Assembly: GCA_034401795.1 (NCBI GenBank)
Contig: CM067370.1
Location: 64,546,809 to 64,610,808 of the forward strand
DNA: 64,000 bases
Origin: Chaetoderma sp. LZ-2023a
Taxonomy: Eukaryota; Mollusca; Caudofoveata; Chaetodermatida; Chaetodermatidae
Reading direction: 5' to 3'
Position 1 is the first letter of the stretch. Each line of letters begins with the position of its first letter. Positions 1 to 10,179 of the stretch are shown here, one piece after another. The position numbers and the translations under genes were made by a program. The notes beneath the pieces were generated by a model. That model was given only the letters and a program-made list of their open reading frames with translations, ran no database searches and was not told where the DNA came from.

Positions 1-904
1 TCCATTTTAGCTATGCCCCGTCCATCTCTAGATAAGCACCCCGAGGTTTTGTGCGATTTATATACTTTGATGCCTGAATTCTCAGAATCCCAATTTCATG
101 GTAGCTATTCAGGTAACCTGTTGAATATTTTGAAACTAATTTGACTGAGTGTTGTTTGTGCCATAAAAACGCCCAGGCAAATTGCTTTCAAAATATTTAA
201 CAGAATAGTTATTTTGTAGTAAAGACATACAATTCGTACTTTTAAAATTTCAGCCTACATGTGACATAATTCATTTTGTCGTCATACACTTCAGTGATGG
301 ATGGGATTCATCTATTGATTTCAAAATCGTCAACTTGATATTTCTTAAATTGTGATAAATTCGTTCATATTTTGAGTTCCTTGTTCTAACGGTTAATGTT
401 GATATGATAAACAGAAAATCGTAACTGTATTGTTTAAACAAAGCGCTTATGACGTAAAGTAGCGACGTAGGTGGCTTTAATTGACATAAATATACACATA
501 TGACGAGCCAACAGAGAGACCGAGTGACAGACAGCCCAACAGCCAAGCTTGTACTAGTTGCAAGTCATAACAAAACAAGCGACCAATAATGATTTCAGGG
601 GTGCCGGAAGTGAATTTGAGGGGCTATGGCAGATTCCACAAAAAGGGCACACTGGATGGCATTGTCTGGAGGAAGATCTGAAATGGGTGTCCCTCTCTCA
701 TAGAAGGGTGTTTGGAGATACCAGCTCACCCACCAACCCACCACGGGAAAAGCATTGACAGGTGCAGGCTCTGAGAATCGATTTCCTGTATTCTGAGTTT
801 CTTATGGTCCATGTATAGGCCTACGTTAGAACTATGTTGAGTGAACTTATGCCTTCTTTTGTCAATTGTACCTATTCCTAATTCAACTGGAGAAATGATG
901 TAAA
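1..904. other. Left flank without a gene
   Basis: I see no coding region here. Open frames are short and show no domain, signal peptide or splice pattern that I recognise. The only structured part is a stretch at about 55-152 that reappears, inverted, near 28.35-28.43 kb. The flank ends where element A's long terminal repeat begins at 905. Confidence 0.5.
55..152 (-). repeat. Dispersed repeat, inverted copy of the one at 28349-28431
   Basis: Read on the minus strand, this stretch matches 28349-28431 over most of its length, including the shared phrases GATTCTGAGAATTCAGG / GATTCTGGGAATTCAGG and AGTATATAAATC. It is probably one end of the fold-back repeat seen around 28.0-28.4 kb. The match was made by eye. 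Confidence 0.5.
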
Positions 905-1483
905 TGTGACACGGATTGACCGGACGGGTACTGGCCGTCCCAGCCAAGCTGGGTACGGGCCGCCCGTCCTGGAATCGTTCCCATAAGCACACACCCCTGG
1001 CTAGCGCAATAAGAGCATATAAGCCTATACGAGAGGCATTTCGAACGCGTGGTGCGCATGCGCGCGCTCAGACGCTTCATTGACGACACGCGTGTCAAGA
1101 ATAGAGGCGAGTGTGTCTCTCTAGTGTACCGAGTAGGTACTAGTAAATACCTTTAATCTATGTATTTTCGTCGTTCTTGGTAGAAATCAGGACCAGAATT
1201 CGACGAGCTTTTTAAAACTTCAAACCATTTTAAAATCAATTCAAAAATGGCCGATTTATCGCCGATTTTCCCTGTCAAATTATGCGCAAAATATTTCTAT
1301 AACGTCGTAATCGCGTGTATATATATATAGCTAGATAGATAGTGATTTGTGTACACGTGACCTGCTACGTCACTCTACACATCTATACATATACTAATAT
1401 ATAGATAATTGTCTATACGTCACAGTATTCTAGTGCGCTGATTGGTTGGTACAGCAATCTATACTTGATTCAGTAGCCAGCTC

Positions 1484-1506
1484 TGACGTCTCAGCGAGTA
1501 TAAAAG
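1484..1506 (+). promoter_or_regulatory. LTR promoter of copy A: CRE-like site plus TATA box
   Basis: TGACGTCT at 1484-1491 is followed after 7 bases by TATAAAAG at 1499-1506. The same pair with the same spacing occurs in the LTRs of B and C. TGACGTCA is the consensus for CREB/ATF bZIP factors. Transcription would be expected to start about 30 bases downstream, near 1530. Confidence 0.7.
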
Positions 1507-3122
1507 GGGGTAAAATTCGAAGATCGAGAGCATCGTCGGCGTGGAGGCCGAGAGTCGAGAACTGAGTGGAGGTGTGGACTAGCCGAGTGGACCGGAATAC
1601 CTGCGGATAAGAAAGATACAGCACATCCACCATGGTTCCTTGCGGCTTTCAGCTCACCCACACGTAAAAGAAGTTCTCGGCTAACCCGCACTAACTAATT
1701 TTTGTATGCTCCCGGACGGCCATCTGGGGGCAATAATAAACTAAAATCATGGTTCCCGTTTTCGAAGACTAATAATCAGAACTTTCTGCGATGTTTCTTG
1801 GTGATGACTCGCCGGATCTGCCGACCACACAAAAGTGGAGTTCAAACCACCGTACTGCAAGTCGTGCGGCTACTTTTGTAACTTTTTGACCTCAGCCAAG
1901 TAGACTTTGCCCGGTACGCCGCAAGAGCTATGTGACGTACCCCGCAACGTATGCTTCCAAATGTACATGCATAGTAATATTATATATAGTAACCCTATCT
2001 GTTAATGGGTTGTGTTTAACTTTCATGCTTCCGTCGCCGGACGGAGAACTTTGTTCACACTGTTTAATTACTGATTTAGTTATAGAGATGATCTAGTAGA
2101 CATAACTTCATTGCTTCTGTTACCGTCATGGGTTTGTACCGTATCATCCTGGAATTAGCATGCGGAGACCGATCTGTGGAAACCAGCTGCGGGGATCTGC
2201 ATACGGAAACCTTCCATCCTCAAGAGAACGTGTCTACTCACGCTACCTGTATGTAGTGCCTCAATTTCAGTAACATAGAAGCCTGTTCCGTCCAAGTAAC
2301 TACTAGGTACTCTGGTAGCTAGCTATACATACTGTATTTTACCATCATAAATTTACGTCCGTAAAGGGTACTGATGACTAATAGGCACTGCACCCGTCTT
2401 AAGACCGCAATTTATTATTTCTTTATTAAGCTGTCTATATTATCCTTGTTTACTGTAGGTGCTTAACTAACCGCACCGCATTAGATTATTGACCTATATA
2501 TACTTTCTACCTCATTTAATCAAACTGTAAAAAAACTGTGATATTATTTAGCTGTAATGGTTAGTTGTGTATGTGGCAAGTAGCCATCAGTTCATATGTT
2601 TTGTTTATTTATGTAAAACATTGCACCACAGTACGCTAGGAGATACTATACAGCAACAATATACGCATCATTTATTCCCGCCACCAACAATTTTACACTG
2701 AAGTAGCTGACCGTGCTCTATCTATTGAGCCCAGCATGCTATCGACTAACCCTGACTGTTCAGCTCGGTAGGATAGATTAAAAGTTGTCAGGGACAATTT
2801 CTTCGTTAGGAGACATATAGTGTATGCCTCTTTTCCGGCTGTCGTGGTAATCTAGCCCCGCCCACCAGCAAGGTTGTGTAAAATTGGTCAACTACCTATA
2901 GGACCTTTTATTGTCTCTTTCCAAGATCCACTCAGCTGCATCGCTTCTTACTTGTTTGGATACCCCACCCACACGTTGTCCTGATCCGACTCTGGGAAAC
3001 TATCGGAGGTTTTCGAGCAGTAATGGCCAAGGTGTGGGTTTACATACATCTTCCACTGTATCTTCGGATACTTAGTAGTTAGACATCTTTGCAAAGGAAG
3101 GAAAGCACTGCGGAAACATGTA

Positions 3123-3163
<41 letters not shown>
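3123..3163 (+). repeat. (TTA)n microsatellite inside the LTR
   Basis: About 13 TTA units. Arrays of the same motif sit at the equivalent place in the other A LTR (15343-15396) and in B's LTR (40891-40953), each directly after the shared sequence around GGAAGCACTGCGAA. Apparent Asn-rich minus-strand frames here are only translations of this repeat. Confidence 0.9.
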
Positions 3164-3915
3164 GGTAGAATATATTATTCCCGGCCCGCAGTGCATATTG
3201 GGCATATTGGAACATAAACCTAACGCCAGGTAAATAGTTAAGTCCATAGGATTGGTGACAGACGAGACACGCATCTCCACCCAACTCGTTGCAGTGTCTG
3301 GGCAAGATCTGGGAATCTGCCACGCTTTTACGGGAAGGACACTCGCGGTGGATATTCGTCTCTCTACCCCCACTGCAACAATATGTCAGTCATTAAATTT
3401 GCTTGTGTAAAATGTAGCCGACGTCCAGTGATGTTTTATGTGGTTATGAAGCAGGGCATCTGGCATCTCACCCATTTCAGATGTGCTGTGAAGTAACATG
3501 TACGCCGCTATTCATGGAGGTAGATGCTTTCTAAGGCGACGTACGGGAAGCCGGGCGTCTGCGCCCATTTGATAGCCATGTCTAATGATAGGTAGGAACC
3601 TCTACCACCTGCGGCCTGACCTAGTTCCCGTTTCTAAAAACTAAATGGTAGGTTACGGTTGGCAGAAGGCCTGCATAAATAAAAGCGGCACCTATGAATG
3701 CAGTATCTTGGAATAACATAAGGCAGAGACTCATGAATCCTCCGGGACTCACTCGTCCCGTCTTCACTTAAACGAGAATGCATCATGTTAATTATATTTT
3801 CCACTAGGATGGGTTTTTTCCCTTGCATTTTTGTTGAACAAAAGAGTGGCCCCTTTTTGTCAGCTATTTTCCTCCACTTCAGCGTTGAAGGCATTTTCCT
3901 GTGATGGAGGCCCGC

Positions 3916-4038
3916 GTGAGACACTTGCCTCACATAAGCGAGATATCCTGTGACAGAGGACTGTGCGAGGCTATTACCTCTCGCACTAACAAGTAGCATC
4001 TAGGTAGCCAGAGCCCGCATGAGACATATCCCTCTCGT
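3916..4038 (+). ncRNA. Array of three small stem-loops in the LTR (copy A, 5')
   Basis: Three stem-loops lie in a row. First: GTGAG (3916-3920) with CTCAC (3929-3933). Second: GTGCGAG (3963-3969) with CTCGCAC (3980-3986). Third: ATGAG (4019-4023) with CTCGT (4034-4038). Equivalent stems occur in the other LTR copies, some with paired base changes. They lie in the transcribed U5 part of the LTR, so they would be in the leader of genomic RNA. A packaging or dimerisation role is only a guess. Confidence 0.5.
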
Positions 4039-4572
4039 AACATCAGGAATCTTTTTCATTTGTGTCATGAAGGTATAATGGCTTATATTAAGTTAATCAG
4101 TGCCCTCGTTGTGCAGATGCCTCCCTTGCAGGGGATACCTCTGTGGATTTACGAGTCCATGTGGTACCTCCGGCGACCGCACGTGCAAAGTACATTAGCT
4201 AGCTCTACTTTATGTATTGTAGTATATGCTCATTTACTGTCAAACGATCTACCCCTGTTTGACAAACTGTTATTTTCTGTTATATATCATTCGCCATAGT
4301 TAACTTGATATGGAAAGATATACCGGTGACACAAATAGTTGGGCTGACACCATGCAGTTAAATCTTGGTGGCAATGGTCGCATGGCCCCACCAGAACAAT
4401 TGAGTTCCACTGGCCTTAGGAGCTGGTCTATGTATTTCGCGGAGCAACGTCCTACGGGATCCAGAACCCAGAGACTCAGAGCTAACCAGCCCCCTCGTTC
4501 GTCATGCACGTGCGGTGTGACGGGCGGGTGCTTCATGCTGGAACGACCCGATGATAGCCCGCGAGCTACAAG

Positions 4573-4595
4573 TGGCACTCCATGTCGGGCTCGAA
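4573..4595 (+). other. Primer-binding site of copy A
   Basis: It begins TGG two bases after the LTR end. Read as the complement of a tRNA 3' end it gives CCA, one discriminator base, a 7-base acceptor strand (complement of ACTCCAT), a 5-base T-stem (complement of GTCGG) and a 7-base loop TTCGAGC. That loop fits the T-loop consensus TTCGANN. The fit of every segment length makes this a credible reverse-transcription start. I could not name the tRNA. Confidence 0.7.
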
Positions 4596-4775
4596 GAACA
4601 AGAAGCGAACTCACGCCAACACCTTTCAGGCACACAACTGCTAGTCTATAGACCTACACCCGTCTATGGACCCGCATTAGGTCGGAGTTCCCTTGAACCA
4701 ACTACGCGTCATCATTCAAGAGAGTATCATTCTCAGACACGACATCCTCAACATCGCCAACATCGCCGGCGTGAA

Positions 4776-5882
4776 ATGCCAACACCAACACCAGCACGTC
4801 GACCAACTTCAGCATTCACGTCAGTCTCCGGCATCCCCCACCACCAGGATTCGCACCCATCACTTTACACTGTGGACTATGTTGGGTCATTCTCCCCGCC
4901 CCCCCCCCCCCCCCCCCCCGACTTTAGCGGGGAAGATGACTGGGCAAACTACAAGGTCCAGTTCGAGATCATCAGTAGAATGAATCAGTGGACAAATCAA
5001 CAAATGGGGTAATACTTAGTCGCGAAACTCTCAGGCAAAGCACTATAGGTTCTCGCAGATCTTGGAGCTGACTATGCACCCATCTACATGGAGCTGGAAT
5101 GTGCACTCTCAGAACGGTTCAGCGACACTGCACTCGGGGAAACCAGTCGTCTTCAACTAAAAAATCTCCGACGATGCGTGGGAGAGACGCTCCCGGAATT
5201 AGCTTGCCACATCCGGAGACTGGTCTCCCATGCGTATCCCAGTACAAACCTCGAGGGAGTCACCCATCTCCATTTGGACACGTTCATAGATGCGTTAAGT
5301 GGGGAACCTGCTCTAAAGGAGAAATTATTTCTTGCGGACCACGGTAGCCTTTCACAATTGACCACCACCGCGGGGCGGATTGAGAACTTCCTGGAGCAGG
5401 AGAAGAATAATCGCCACCAACTGCACCCAATAAATGAGATAAGTGACACTGCACCAGCCAGTACCACCGACACCTACACAACATCAGCCTCCACACCATC
5501 TGACACTTCACAGCAAACACAACACAACAACCAGAATCACGCGCCTAGAGGAAGGGGCCATGGCCACAGGGGAGTTCACAACAGAGCCCCAGGACGCGGA
5601 AACCAGCAGAATAATAACATGAGGCCGAACGTACATGAAAGAATAGACGAGATAAATAAACAGATCTCAGCACTCACCAATCTGGTCACCACCCTCAGCA
5701 CAACAATTGCAACTTCCAACACTAGGACCACAACCACTACCACCACCGCACCGCCACCGAACACATGTTTCGGATGTGGTCAGCTGGGTCACTGGAGGGA
5801 ACAGTGCCCTAACCGACCTCCATCAACCACTCCGACCACTGACCAACGTACACCACAGACAGATAAGCTGTCAAATTCCTAA
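4776..5882 (+). pseudogene. gag polyprotein of copy A, two nonsense codons
   Basis: Gag would form the capsid and nucleocapsid of the element's particle. The frame from ATG 4776 runs to TAA 5880-5882 (369 codons) with no frameshift, but TAA at 5010 and TAG at 5046 interrupt it. The N-terminus is Pro/Thr-rich and includes a polyproline run encoded by 21 C residues (4899-4919). The capsid region follows (from DFSGEDDW, about 4920, to about 5400), then a Thr/Asn/Gln-rich basic linker with RGRGHGHRG, and a CCHC zinc knuckle, CFGCGQLGHWREQC, at 5766-5807. The order and motifs are those of Ty3/gypsy Gag. An upstream ATG at 4551 lies inside the LTR and was not used. C's gag (48473-47490) is the homologue. 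Confidence 0.85.
4899..4919 (+). repeat. 21-bp poly-C tract in gag
   Basis: A run of 21 C residues encodes seven prolines in frame. Such runs slip during replication and sequencing, so the frame across it is fragile; here the downstream gag frame is still in register with the upstream one. Confidence 0.85.
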
Positions 5883-6007
5883 GGGCACCGATTGAAGAGT
5901 CAAATCGGTGCCCGTTCCTACAACCCGGGTCAACTGCAGCCTCCGTACAACCACGTCTGGTGGCCAGCTTTCATCATCAATCATCTGCATACCCGCTCAC
6001 ACACACA

Positions 6008-6072
<65 letters not shown>

Positions 6073-6699
6073 CCCGACTTCACATATGTTGGTGCCTAAG
6101 ATGCCCCCCCTACATCAGCAGCACCGTCAATTCCCTCTAGAGGACAAAGTGTACCCGCAACATCCACATCTAACACACCTTCTTTCCTATTTAAAACGGC
6201 ATTGGTAGGTTGCAGCACCTCCACCGTAAGAACTTTTTTGCAAGCACCACGTCCCGCTGCCAATGCACTGGAATCTCAGTGTCCTCTGGTGGTATGCAAC
6301 ACACCACCCCGCACATCATCATCTCCCGCATCTACAGACAGCAGTGATTCAGGAGAAACCATACCATCTGCATCATGGATTCGTAGGCGAAGGTGCTGCC
6401 GTAATACGAACGAATTCCTCGGCGACACTGTTTCTTCTGAGCATCAACGAAACACCCTATGATGCATTGCAAGAAGTGGCTCGCCCAGGTAGTGCTTATC
6501 CATGACTGCGAGAATCCTGTCCACACCACTGTCTACACTAAGACCGCATATACAGAAATAACAACAACTCCATCACCAAAGCACTCACAGCAGCAGCGAC
6601 AACAGACTGGCCCTTTTCTTACTCAGCCATCAGCAGCATTACACGAAGATATCCGCAAACAAACAGAATGCCTCTGCTCTGCAACTGCTTTCGCAGACG
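5883..6699 (+). pseudogene. gag-pol junction of copy A with a CA microsatellite
   Basis: The stretch after gag is broken into short frames by stops and by a (CA)n array at 5998-6070. From about 6200 it aligns, in order, with C between about 47180 and 46650 (for example the shared phrase ending in CCTCTGGTGGTATGCAA). It is therefore the N-terminal part of pol before the protease core. No catalytic motif is visible. Confidence 0.5.
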
Positions 6700-6965
6700 G
6701 CGTCATTGGAAACTCTTCCGCAGGTACCTTTATCCAAAACGAGGCCCTGCTCGGCTCTGATTTTCTCAGTGCCAGTGAAGCCGTTATACACTGCCGGCAA
6801 CAAGAATTTGACATACATGGCCGATGGATACCCCTTGGACCGGAATCATCATTATAAGATACGTGTGCACTCATCTTATCAAGTAGTGCCACAGTTGAGC
6901 CAGGACAAGAATAAATCTTGTGGTCACTTAGTGGACGTGATTTCACTGGAAACACCTGCACCCAC
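6700..6965 (+). pseudogene. Protease remnant of copy A, active site deleted
   Basis: The motif LLGSDFLSASEAVIHCRQQ (about 6745-6805) matches the C-terminal part of C's aspartic protease, where the same words follow the active site by about 70 residues. In A the phrase GGAAACTCTTCCGCA (6709-6723) runs straight into this late part, while in C the two are separated by the segment carrying the catalytic triplet. A has thus lost roughly 280 bases containing the active site. Retropepsins cut Gag-Pol into mature proteins, so this copy could not mature its own particles. Confidence 0.65.
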
Positions 6966-6969
6966 CACA

Positions 6970-7080
6970 ACAGTCGTCAAAAACAAAGGCAGTAGCAGAG
7001 TGGCAAACGCCCTCTTCGGTCACTGAAACTCGGTCTCTGCCAGTACTATCGCAGATACATCCGTCATTTCAGTGAGATTG
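6970..7080 (+). repeat. Misplaced duplicate of a pol segment
   Basis: This stretch is nearly identical to 7914-8025, which encodes the link between reverse transcriptase and RNase H (the YYRRYIRHF region). Here it interrupts the protease-RT spacer. Only a few substitutions separate the two, so the duplication is much younger than the A/B/C divergence, or was kept alike by gene conversion. Confidence 0.85.
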
Positions 7081-7139
7081 CATCTCCACTACAACACCTA
7101 CACCGACTACTGATGACTTATCGAAGCATCTACATGATT

Positions 7140-8030
7140 TATATCTGCGCGCCACAGTAGGATTGATGCAATCACAAAAACGACACATACGGACTTTACT
7201 TTATAAATATCGTGATAGTTTCTCAGCCGGAGACATGGATCTAGGAGAAGCTCATCTAGTGTGACACTCTATCGATACAGGAAACAATCGCCCCATATGA
7301 CAACCGGTACAACATCTTCCCATTCACAAGGAAGCGGAAGCATACCAACAAGTGAACGACATGATGCGGAGCAGAATAATTGAACCCCCATGAGCCAGCC
7401 CCATAGTACTAGAAGACAAAAAGGACGGATCCTTGCGGTTTTGTGTAGACTACCGCCGCCTTAATGATGTTAGCATCAAAGATCCATTACCTACGATGGA
7501 TCAGGCCTTGGATTCCTTGTCCAGAGCCAAGTGATTTTGTACCCTTGATTTGGCTAGTGGTTACTGGTAAGTGACCATGGATGAAGCTGACATGGAAAAG
7601 ACCACATTCGTATGTAGGGATGGTCTTTTCCAATCCCACAAGATGCCCTACAGTTTGTGCAATGCTCCCGGAACTTTTGAACGCCTCATTGAACAGGTAT
7701 TAACTACCCTGCAATGGGAAACCTGTCTATGTTACATCGACGACGTAATCGTCTTTGATTCTTCGTTTGAGCAGACCCTCACAAATTTATACACCATGCT
7801 CTCATGATTCCGCATGGCCAATTTGAAGCTCAAACCCAAGAAATGTCATCTCTTCAGACAGAATGTTGAGTTCCTGGGATATGTCATATCTGGCGTTGGA
7901 GTGGTTACTCAGCCGTCAAAAACAAAGGCAGTAGCAGAGTGGCAAACGCCCTCTTCTGTCACTGAAACTCGGTCTCTGCCAGTACTATCGCAGATACATC
8001 CGTCATTTCAGTAAGATTGCATCTCCACTA
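7140..8030 (+). pseudogene. Reverse transcriptase of copy A (Ty3/gypsy)
   Basis: Reverse transcriptase copies the element RNA into DNA. Visible pieces in order are a start-of-domain motif around 7410-7460 ([11 protein letters not shown]), LDLASGYW near 7548-7570, the palm block ending in YIDDV at 7733-7747 (both catalytic Asp present), and FLGYVIS near 7870. The longest open frame is 7571-7807; stops and frame changes occur before and after. Domain order and motif wording are typical of Ty3/gypsy Pol. The equivalent in C is near 45650-45150. Confidence 0.85.
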
Positions 8031-8530
8031 TTCAAGATCACCGAAAAAGATAGACCATTTGAGTGGACGAGTGAGTGTGAAGGTTCCTTCAGAGTGTTGA
8101 AGGAACTCTTGATGACTGCCATGATTCTTGCTCATCCTAACCATAACCTCGATTTCATCTTGGACACTGACGCATCAGCTTATGCTATTGGCGCGGTTCT
8201 CTCTCAGGTCACATAGGAAGGAACAGAGGAGGTACTGGGTTACTGTTCACACAAAACAGAAAGGAGGTACGCGACCACGAAGCGAGAACTACTTGCGGCA
8301 GTATATTTCGTCAAGTATTACAAACACTTTCTGTACAGCCTCCCATTTACTCTCCGTACAGACCATGCCTCACTACACTGGCTCTGGAACCTAAAAAACC
8401 CAGAGTGCTAGGTAGCGAGATGGCAGGAATACCTGCAGGCCTAAAACTTTAACGTTGTTCACTGTCCTGGCAAACTACATGGAAATGCCAATGCCTTGAG
8501 CAGAATTGGACTCAAGGATGAACATGAAAA
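8031..8530 (+). pseudogene. RNase H domain of copy A, frameshifted
   Basis: RNase H removes the RNA template during reverse transcription. The DNA aligns with C's well-preserved RNase H (44957-44643): the acidic TDAS-type motif lies near 8165, the KEL-type motif near 8285, and the RTDHAS-type motif near 8355. In A these motifs fall in different frames with stops between, so the domain is dead. The HG-N-ADALSRI-type phrase that ends the domain is near 8480-8510. Confidence 0.7.
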
Positions 8531-8581
8531 GGCCGCAACCATGATACATACAACACAGCCATCTCCAGAGTTCCCCAAATT

Positions 8582-10168
8582 GTGGTGCGCAGAGTGGAAT
8601 CCGGAGAATCCACACGACCAAACAACAGACGCGCAAACATGATATGTATATGCATGGATCCAGGAGGGGGTACGTCCTCCCAGAGATCTGTTACACTTTT
8701 ATATGCCATGGCAAAGTACTACTACCAGCGGTTTGAAGAATGTCATATGCATAACAACGTTCTTTACATCAATAACTGTCTGGTAATCCCGGAGTGTTAT
8801 CGTGATACAATCTTACAACAATTGCACGATAATGCGGGACATTTAGCCATGGGAAGAACAGTTATGCGGATAAAACAGAGATTCCACTGGATCATAATTC
8901 GCGATAGTGTGAAGGCCTGGGTCGCCAGATGTGTCCCATGTTTAAGACGCGCTGTTGGCCAGCATCATTATGCACTCCTTCAGATTAAAATCGTTGGTTC
9001 ACCATGGGAGCGAGTGGCTATTGATGTGCTCGGACCCTTGAATATGACAGATGACAGAAATAATTACATCCTTGTATTGCAAGACTACTTTACGAAGTGG
9101 GTGGAAGCATTTGCTTTGCCAGACCAAGAGGCGTCCACAGTAGTGGAGGTCCCGGTGAGCAATGTAGTCTGCTGTTTCGGAATGCCCTACAAGCTACACT
9201 CCAATCAAGGAAGTAATTTTGAGAGCCAGCTGATCTCCGAGCTCTGCAAATTGTTTCACATCATCAAAACAAGGAGGACTCTGTATCACCCTCGAGGAGA
9301 CGGGATGGTGGAGAGATTCAATCGAACTCTTGCGGAGATGCTCACTAAACAAATACGCCTTGATTGTAGAGATTGGGATTTACAACTCCCATATGTGCTC
9401 ATGGCTTACCGCACTTCCGTACATTCCAGCACGGGTTATATCCCAGCTCGGTTGACGTTAGGCCATGAATTATCCCTACCCCTGGATCTGGCCATGCCCC
9501 GGATTCCAGGAGAGAAAAATTCACCATCTCTCTACGTCGAACTCATGCGGTAGTGGATCGAACAGACCCATGAGTTAGTGAGAGCAACACTATCCACTGC
9601 ACACCAGTGTCAGAAGACGTGGCATGACCGGAGAGTACATGGAAACCCGTATGAAGCAGGAAGGATGGTTTGGGTACATGATTGGTAAGGTTCTGCAAAC
9701 GTGCCGAGTTACCAGTTGAAAGGCCCCTATGTGGTAGTAGGTAAGGCGTCGGACTTGACCTACCATATCCGTGCTTTGGATGGCCTGACTTCAGTCATCC
9801 ACTTTGATTGACTTAAACCATGTGTCAGTGACGGCCCTACACTAGAGCTCGGGCTGGGCATTCCCTGTGACACCAGTACCCAGACAGAAGTATCTATGGA
9901 AACTAGTATTCCCAAGATCAGCGCAGAGCACCACGGTGCTAGTTCGACCCTTCTTCTACCAAGCCAGAAGTCCGGTGAACAAGCAGCTGATGCTGAGGAT
10001 GATGACGAGACACGTACTCGTCCTCTCCCTCCTCAGCATGGGTCTACTCGCTCTGGGAAGTCGTATCTGAAGACTTTCTCTTTTGCTTTGTCCAACGGGC
10101 AGATGGAAAAGCTGTTCTACCGACCTCTTCCCACTCCCACCCACTTCACGCTCTACCCACCATTATAG
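8582..10168 (+). pseudogene. Integrase of copy A with GPY/F tail, three nonsense codons
   Basis: Integrase joins the cDNA to host DNA. One frame runs from 8582 to 10168, broken only by TAG 9551, TAA near 9689 and TGA near 9808. In order it shows an HHCC zinc-binding module (HDNAGH ... CVPC), the catalytic core with first Asp in AIDVLGPL, the second site as SNQGSNFE (Asp replaced by Asn) and the Glu in GDGMVERFNRTL, and then the GPY/F module (LKGPYVVVG) that marks Ty3/gypsy integrases. An acidic, Ser-rich tail follows, ending at 10168. The Asp-to-Asn change is also in B, is intact in C, and fits decay of a CpG. Confidence 0.88.
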
Positions 10169-10179
10169 GGTTACCACAA

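Larger units (their letters stand above)
905..4570 (+). repeat. 5' LTR of copy A, about 3.7 kb
   Basis: It begins TGTGACACGG and ends GAGCTACA, so it has the usual TG...CA ends. Element B's 3' LTR (38632-42320) aligns over the whole length. The right half (2785-4570) is repeated directly at 15001-16757. It contains a CRE+TATA promoter (1484-1506), a polyadenylation-like AATAAA near 1735, a TTA microsatellite (3123-3163) and a row of small stem-loops (3916-4038). An LTR this long is unusual for Ty3 elements. The boundary is supported by the primer-binding site two bases further on. Confidence 0.75.

Noticed and set aside
2948-3373. Minus-strand frames with poly-Ile or poly-Asn
   Set aside because: They cross the (TTA)n array inside an LTR and have no other support.
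4310-4651. 113-codon frame at the end of the LTR, similar in the other A LTR and partly in B
   Set aside because: B's copy has stops, and the similarity is no more than expected from related DNA; it overlaps the LTR end and primer site.
5892-6208. Plus-strand frames with long Thr-His runs
   Set aside because: Translations of the (CA)n array in the gag-pol junction.
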